Part shown: positions 21,737-27,012 of the stretch, one piece after another
Layout of the letters: each line of letters begins with the position of its first letter
How positions within the stretch are numbered: position 1 is the stretch's first letter
Origin: Schoenoplectus triqueter
Lineage: Eukaryota > Streptophyta > Magnoliopsida > Poales > Cyperaceae
Reading direction: 5' to 3'
Assembly (NCBI GenBank): GCA_964058805.1
Contig: CAXKVV010001313.1
Location: 1 to 27,012, forward strand
Length of the DNA: 27,012 nucleotides
The notes under the pieces: generated by a model
Told to the model about the DNA's origin: nothing
Seen by the model: only the letters and a program-made list of their open reading frames with translations
The model's database searches: none
Position numbers and translations under genes: made by a program

Positions 21737-22206
21737 AACATTTGACAATTTTTTTTTGTATATAATAATTATATTATTAATAATAAGAGTGATAAAAATA
21801 AAATTTGAAATCTACGAATGGCAGCGTGCTATTGACATGTGTCACTGTCAATAATGTCTTTGTATAAAACAGTGTAAACACACCACTTGTAGTGAACAGT
21901 GTAAACACATCACTTGCAATGACATGTTTGCTCTTGCTCATCCTGATCATGATTCATTACTGTTGGATTAACATTACTACTGCCGGTCAACCACTAAAGA
22001 TGTCGCTGTCAGTGGCGCGTTTACAAAGATGCCACTATCAATGGCGCGGTTACTTAAAAACACCACTACCAATGTAGCGTTTACTTAAAGACATCACTAC
22101 CAGTGACGTGTTATCATTCATAGATTTCAAAAAAAAAAATTATCACTATTATTATTAATAATATAATTATTAAAATTATTATATACAAAAAAAACTGAAC
22201 GTTTGA
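21737..22206. mobile_element. Mutator-like foldback element made of hairpin repeats
   Basis: The element is 21746-22197 (452 bp), flanked by 9-mers AACATTTGA (21737-21745) and AACGTTTGA (22198-22206), 8 of 9 identical. Its arms begin CA(A/G) then a T-run and GTATATAATAATT. They pair over at least 85 bp, through AATAATA.AGTGATA and TTGAAATCTA(C/T)GAATG. Inside the arms are degenerate units of roughly 30 bp, each with its own small palindrome (for example CACTACCAGTGACGTG, GCCACTATCAATGGCGC) and an AAGTAAAC-type spacer. There are about four units on the right and three or four on the left. A short unique centre lies near 21925-21965. There is no coding capacity. The 9-bp TSD supports the Mutator superfamily; the hairpin arrays also recall CACTA subterminal repeats. 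Confidence 0.82.
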
Positions 22207-23894
22207 TGTACTAAAACTACAAATCCACTTGGCACAATTGACACGTAGAATTCATCCACTATAAAGATTAAATGGTTGAGAGAGAGTTCCATAATTTTGA
22301 TTAAGAGTGCTAATCATTTAGACATTTATATCCATTAATCAATGTAATTTCAAAGCTGTTTTAACCAGACCCTCTTAGAACCAAACATAGTATAAGAACT
22401 AAATATCAGCAATTTCTCATTGCTCGTTACCAATCTTGCCATATTCCATGTCTCCTAGAGATGTCTCTATTATCTTTCAATCGTACAAGCCACTATAAAG
22501 CCGAGAATTTTCATGTAAAAGATACTACAACACCCCTTTTTATCCAACAAACAAGCTTCAAACAAAGCCATTAATGACAACATAGCATATCAAGACAACA
22601 AAAGAGAGAACTGACATACAGGATACAGCTTATATAACCAATTGTTGGATTTTAAATTCTACTGTACTGATTTAAAATATTTTGTATTTAGTACATATGG
22701 TATTTCATTTAGAAGTCCTTTGGTTTTAACTATTATTTATCAGAAACAACCTTAGCGTAGCTCAACCATTGTTGAAGTTTTTAAATGCAATACCAAAAAG
22801 GAGTACGATCCTTTTCCCAATTGGTTGTATACGAGGACAAATAAACAGCATACTAAACCAAAAAACATGCTTATCAAAATAAATGGTAATTTTACAAAAA
22901 AAAAATTGATAAATGTCAATACGAGTTGCTTCACAATGATAGACGGATTTTTTTTTTAAGTAACAGGCGAAAGACGTACTATATATATTTTATAAATAAT
23001 AAGAAGAGATTACAAGATTTGAAGAAGAGAATACAGAATTATAGATAGAGGGAAAATAAGATGAAAATGTAATACAATACAGTAGTGAAGAACCAAGCCA
23101 TACAGAATTATAGACAGATTTTTGAAAAATCAGTCTCGCCAAATCCAAGTCAAAGACAAGTTTGCAAATAAAACTGCCAAAGAACCTTTATGCTGAGCAA
23201 AATTTCAAACAAGAGACCAATAAAGCACGAGTTTGATCAATTAACTGTCTGTTCCAATCAAAACCAAAAGAGAAGAGCAGAAGAATTTGGTACCATGATT
23301 CAGCCACAACCCAGGAATTACAATTTCTTTAAAGGAAGTGTTGGAAGTGAGTCCCAATTACCTTTCACTTCGAACAAGCTCCTTTCCGGAATCACAAACT
23401 GTGCTGTAGTTGAACCAACTATAATGAAATATGATTACTACAATAACATCTAAACTACAGTACCTTGAACAGATCTTAATTTGAAATAAAACAACAAACA
23501 CCTATTATCAAGAGTGACTATCATCTTATGAACTTCATATTATATCTCCAAAACTTAACTGTTATAAGCCACCCTACCAATTTCTTGACAGTCAACAATC
23601 AAACAACAACGCAACTTCTTTAAATTTTGATCTATCAAACATACCCTCCCTAACTATTGTCAGAGCTGGCCAAGACCTAAGTTATTGTTTAGATCTAAAT
23701 CAACCTAGCCTATTTAACATAAAGACCCCTTCCAATTTTAGGCAACAAGCTAAAGAAACTACAACAGCAGGTATGCACACTGTCATGGTGATAATACACT
23801 AGCTCTGTTAAAAGAAAATACAAGACATATCAGTATGACATCCCCAGCCAGATAAGTCTCAATAGTGTTGCCATGTTAGTATACTGTAAACTGA
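22207..23894. other. Intergenic DNA between cystatin and NC2-alpha genes
   Basis: No gene supported. An 87-codon frame at 23190-23453 has no recognisable domain, no family resemblance and no promoter-like context. 22950-23110 carries a duplicated ACAGAATTATAGA(T/C)AGA and might be an eroded LTR end. The part next to 23895 is probably the 3' UTR of the minus-strand gene. Confidence 0.5.
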
Positions 23895-25986
23895 TCACCC
23901 CTCTTCATTGTCATAATCCTCTTCTTCTTCATCAACCTTCTGGCGTGCCAGAGCAAACTGGACTGGGTCCACAACCATCTTCTTCATGTCATCCACTGAC
24001 CAGCCAAGATACACATCTTGTGTCTCCTGAATCATCTCCAAAGGTGGTGGCCCAGTCGGGACTGTGGGGCCCACAGGAGCAGGTACATTCTCACTGAAAT
24101 CCACATTCAAGTCGAAATTGTGAACAGGGGCAGCAATTTCTTTTGGAGAATCAGAGAGAACTGTGGCGGGGCCCGCCTCATCAGGATGTGTAGGGGAAAT
24201 GCCAGGGTCATCTTCATAAGAATGAGAGGCATCTCTCTCGGCCCCACGTGCACCACCGCGTCTACCCCGGCCACTACCACGTGGCCTCCCACGACCCCGG
24301 CCGGTACCAGAAGCACCAGTGCTACTGCTTGCATTGTATGCAGGGACAGCATCCTGTAACAAATAGAAGTCATATTATACATCGTTAATATCCCAGGCAA
24401 TACAGTCACACCATGTGTATGTAGAGAATCATCACTACTATTATGTAAAATATTCAGAAAGAATTAGGGAACAATTCAAGCATTTCAGAGGTTGTTGATG
24501 CTTTAAAAATAAAATACATGAGCACAATGATGTGTAAGGATGTCAAAGGAAATCTCTCATGTGTGCACTAACACCAATAGAATGTTAAATAAAAAGATGC
24601 TTGCTTTAGATTTTAGGAGACATACACAATCTCCATATTTTGACAGACAAGTTGCTAGCAATGTATTCTGAAGGAACAAAATGATGTTCTTAAAATCAAA
24701 CATACATACTCGTGATGGCAAACAAAACAAATATAGGAAGACTTACAATTCTTGCCTTCTTCAACTGTTCTTCATTTTCTTCTTCCTCCGCTATTCTCCT
24801 GAAACAAGCAAATAACCTTAATATCTGACAACACAAAACTAATCGACTTTATAGGCCTATTAGACCGAAACAAAAATGATTGAACCTTTTTTGGGTAGAT
24901 CTACCCTCGCTACTGCCACCATCACTATTTCCCATGTCTGGTACTTTGCTCACTATCTCTCTTAGGAAATCATAGTGATTACAGCTTTGCACGCACTGCT
25001 TCCTGGGAAAGAAAATGGATAAAGTTGGGGAAAAAGAGATAACAATATCTGTAAGTACCTCAAAAATGTGAGTATTATACATAAATGTTTGATAAATTCA
25101 TGAAAAGAAAATGGCCTACAGATGCTGGGAGCTCATCGTCTTCATGCCTTTTTGTAAAGTGATGCTATATGTCCTGTCACAGAGGTCTTGCAGAAACAAC
25201 TCAAGTGCTTTGGCTGTGTACGTACAAATATTGAATTATATATAAAATATAAAATATAGAGAGAGTTTTCAGTTGAGAGAAGATTGGATAAATACTACAA
25301 GAGGCTATTTAAATTACCTAGATTAAGATTTGAGAGAACTTACAAACTAAAACAGGGACAGCTGCTGCAATTTTTCCCACATCCTCATCAGTTTGCATTA
25401 TCTTCTTTATTCGCGCCTACAAGAAATTAAGACACACTAAGATACAATTCACCGAGTGCAATTAATAATAGGGCTGGATCCATTCACAATGTCTGTCACT
25501 CAAATTGCATGAAACTTGAAACAAAATCAATCTTAAGTTCAAATTATTTTTTTCTCTAATTTACAATTTTTTTTCGAATTTATTTGAGAAACCATTGTCC
25601 CAATTCTCAAATTTATCATTGTCCCGTAATAATTTGACTAACCTTTAAAAAAAGACCATACGAAATAAATACTTTGGTCTCCCCAAGCACCAAAGCAGAT
25701 CATAAGTTCAAGTAAGCGAATGAAACAGTATCATCCCAAACCAAAAGAAGAACCTCATTACTTCTTCAAAAGGAATTGAACATTTGATAAAGAAAAGGAG
25801 ACGTTAAACCCCATAACACCCACGCCAAAACCCTAACGATAGAAGTCAGAAATAAAATTTACAATTTCAACACCAACGACACCAATTGGTCGACGCTTGC
25901 GAGGCCAAACTAAACCCTAAAAACGAAAGAAAACAGAGAAAGTAAAACTTTACCGCCGGGAAGCGAGTGTCGAGCTTCTTCCTCAT
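23895..25986 (-). CDS. NC2-alpha / DRAP1-like corepressor, histone-fold protein (6 exons)
   Basis: On the minus strand exons are 25986-25954, 25416-25344, 25213-25120, 25002-24886, 24798-24747 and 24353-23895. All introns are GT-AG and phases are consistent, giving 275 residues. The family (negative cofactor 2 alpha, Dr1-associated protein; plant NF-YC11-type) pairs with NC2-beta through a histone fold and grips TBP on DNA, blocking TFIIA and TFIIB entry in the nucleus. Residues 1-90 carry the H2A/NF-YC-like histone fold: [20 protein letters not shown] (8-27), [19 protein letters not shown] (33-51), then SSQHL and [14 protein letters not shown] Glu-rich linker, an Arg-Gly-rich tract (about 141-165), a FDLN motif and the conserved acidic end [10 protein letters not shown]...[10 protein letters not shown] follow, matching plant orthologues. 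The first exon holds only 11 codons. No break or lost motif. Confidence 0.94.
25827..25920 (-). promoter_or_regulatory. Telo-box-like motifs in intron 1 of the NC2-alpha gene
   Basis: AAAACCCTAAC (25827-25837) and AAACCCTAA (25912-25920) occur within 100 bp in the first intron, just downstream of exon 1 on the minus strand. AAACCCTA telo-boxes are common near the 5' ends of plant genes for translation and cell growth. Confidence 0.5.
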
Positions 25987-26204
25987 GTTTGCGACTCAGC
26001 CACTCTCGTTAGAACCTAAATTGGAACCAAAGATAGGATTTATCAGACTGGAGCGCAGAGTCGGTGTCGGAGTGTGGTTAAAATAGAAAAGAGGGAAAAG
26101 ATAGCCCTGGCTGGTTTCAATTTTTGGGTCTCGATTTTCTACTGTAGCTCAGCCAATGGTACCTCTGGTAAAAGGGAAAAAGACGAGAGGAGAGAAGCAA
26201 AAAG

Positions 26205-26250
26205 AACGCGTCGTTGATTCGCTATGGGCCTGTCGATATTCAACGCGTGA
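26205..26250 (-). promoter_or_regulatory. Site II and ACGCGT motifs upstream of NC2-alpha
   Basis: TGGGCC at 26225-26230 reads GGCCCA on the gene's strand, the TCP-bound site II element frequent in housekeeping promoters. It lies about 240 bp before the start codon. Two ACGCGT sextets near 26208 and 26242 flank it. Confidence 0.5.
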
Positions 26251-27012
26251 TATATGAACCGTTAGATCACTAATCCAACGGTAAGTGGTAACAGGAATCA
26301 TCCATAATTAGACAACTGGAGGGAGGGTAAGTCTAGGTACCTACGTGTAAGCTATTACCACGAGCGCCATTGTCTGGCTGCTCTTTGACGTAAATAAAAA
26401 GTAAGGAGTTATTTTTTGTACGTCATTTTCTCGTTTCTCTTTTAACACTTTAATATATCGTTATTTCTTATTTTTAAATTTTAATTTTTAAGATATTTTA
26501 TTTATTCTTTAATTTCATTGCGCTATTTTACTTAAATTTTATTTTCAACTTCTGAAATGAAAGAAAGAAAACACCCCAATCTCCTTAATAATCCTTTTTT
26601 ATTTGCAACTTTTCTATTTTTTCTCCAATTGTCTGAATTTGTTACTCTGATAAAAGCTAAGAGAAAATTCATTACTAATTCCTTATCCACGTCTTCGCTG
26701 CCAATCGATTGATTTGGTTGTGCCATTATTTATTCATATAATATTTTTTCTCTTCTTTTTTTTTTTGACTCTAGCGTGCTATGATTGGTCATCTATGACA
26801 ACAATTCGTTGACGATATGAAAACCAAAAAAATAAAAAATATATATTGCAAGTAAGAGGACGAAGCTGGCCAGCCTCGAGTTTATTAACCTATTAAACAG
26901 AAGAAAGTGGTCAAATGATGAAATCATAGTACTTGCTAGCAATTTTTTTTTTTGGAGGAAAACTAGCAATGAATATAGTAAGCGTCGTCTTGTGGATGTG
27001 CACTCCTTGGGT
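26251..27012. other. Intergenic DNA to the window end
   Basis: No gene supported. A near-perfect inverted repeat ACCGTTAGAT/ATCCAACGGT lies at about 26259-26283. A 64-codon minus-strand frame at 26532-26726 has an ATG but no family resemblance and lies in AT-rich DNA. Confidence 0.5.

Noticed and set aside
23190..23453. 87-codon frame between cystatin and NC2-alpha
   Set aside because: No domain, no compositional bias towards coding and no promoter or splice context.
26532..26726. 64-codon minus-strand frame near the right end
   Set aside because: Starts with ATG but resembles nothing known and lies in AT-rich DNA where frames of this size occur by chance.
1..27012. CRISPR array, phage, bacterial operon or viral insertion
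   Set aside because: No regularly spaced identical repeats with unique spacers, no ribosome-binding-site-led gene runs and no viral coding motifs were seen; all supported genes are intron-bearing or plant-family genes.

Overview
The window looks like nuclear DNA of a eudicot plant. It is AT-rich. The genes are split by short GT-AG introns, codon use is plant-like, the four gene products match well-known plant families, and the intergenic space is packed with small plant transposons, a retrotransposon LTR and microsatellites. I identify no species. No bacterial, viral or organellar gene content is visible.

Layout. Positions 1-3300 are intergenic, with a tRNA-derived SINE and a C-rich tandem duplication. 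3445-7036 (+) is a complete five-exon pheophytinase gene (PPH, chlorophyll breakdown), probably with an extra intron in the 5' UTR. 7037-8806 is the spacer to a convergent gene; it carries a SINE with a 15-bp target-site duplication (TSD) and a hAT-type MITE with a perfect 8-bp TSD. 8807-9910 (-) is an intronless triose-phosphate-translocator-family (TPT/NST) membrane transporter. 9911-20650 is about 10.7 kb without a convincing gene. It holds a 392-bp foldback element with a 9-bp TSD, a nested inverted-repeat structure near 13.1-14.6 kb, another foldback near 15.2-15.6 kb, AT/ATT microsatellites, a probable solo copia-type LTR (17.3-17.9 kb), a 65-bp-period tandem repeat and a SINE with a perfect 17-bp TSD. 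20723-21297 (+) is a two-exon phytocystatin. Just downstream, 21746-22197 is a Mutator-like foldback element built of small hairpin repeats. 22210-23890 is gene-poor. 23895-25986 (-) is a six-exon NC2-alpha/DRAP1 transcriptional corepressor with a site-II promoter motif and telo-box-like motifs in its first intron. 26100-27012 is its promoter side and intergenic DNA.

The four genes form no operon or pathway. They act in chlorophyll catabolism (plastid), metabolite transport (endomembrane or plastid membrane), cysteine-protease inhibition (cytosol) and general transcription (nucleus). They lie as two convergent pairs, PPH with the transporter and the cystatin with NC2-alpha.

I found no undescribed multi-gene system. 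The least ordinary content is the cluster of well-preserved non-autonomous transposons, four of them with target-site duplications readable by eye, above all the hairpin-repeat foldback next to the cystatin gene. All boundaries were read by eye; exon borders of the four genes were checked for reading phase and splice consensus.
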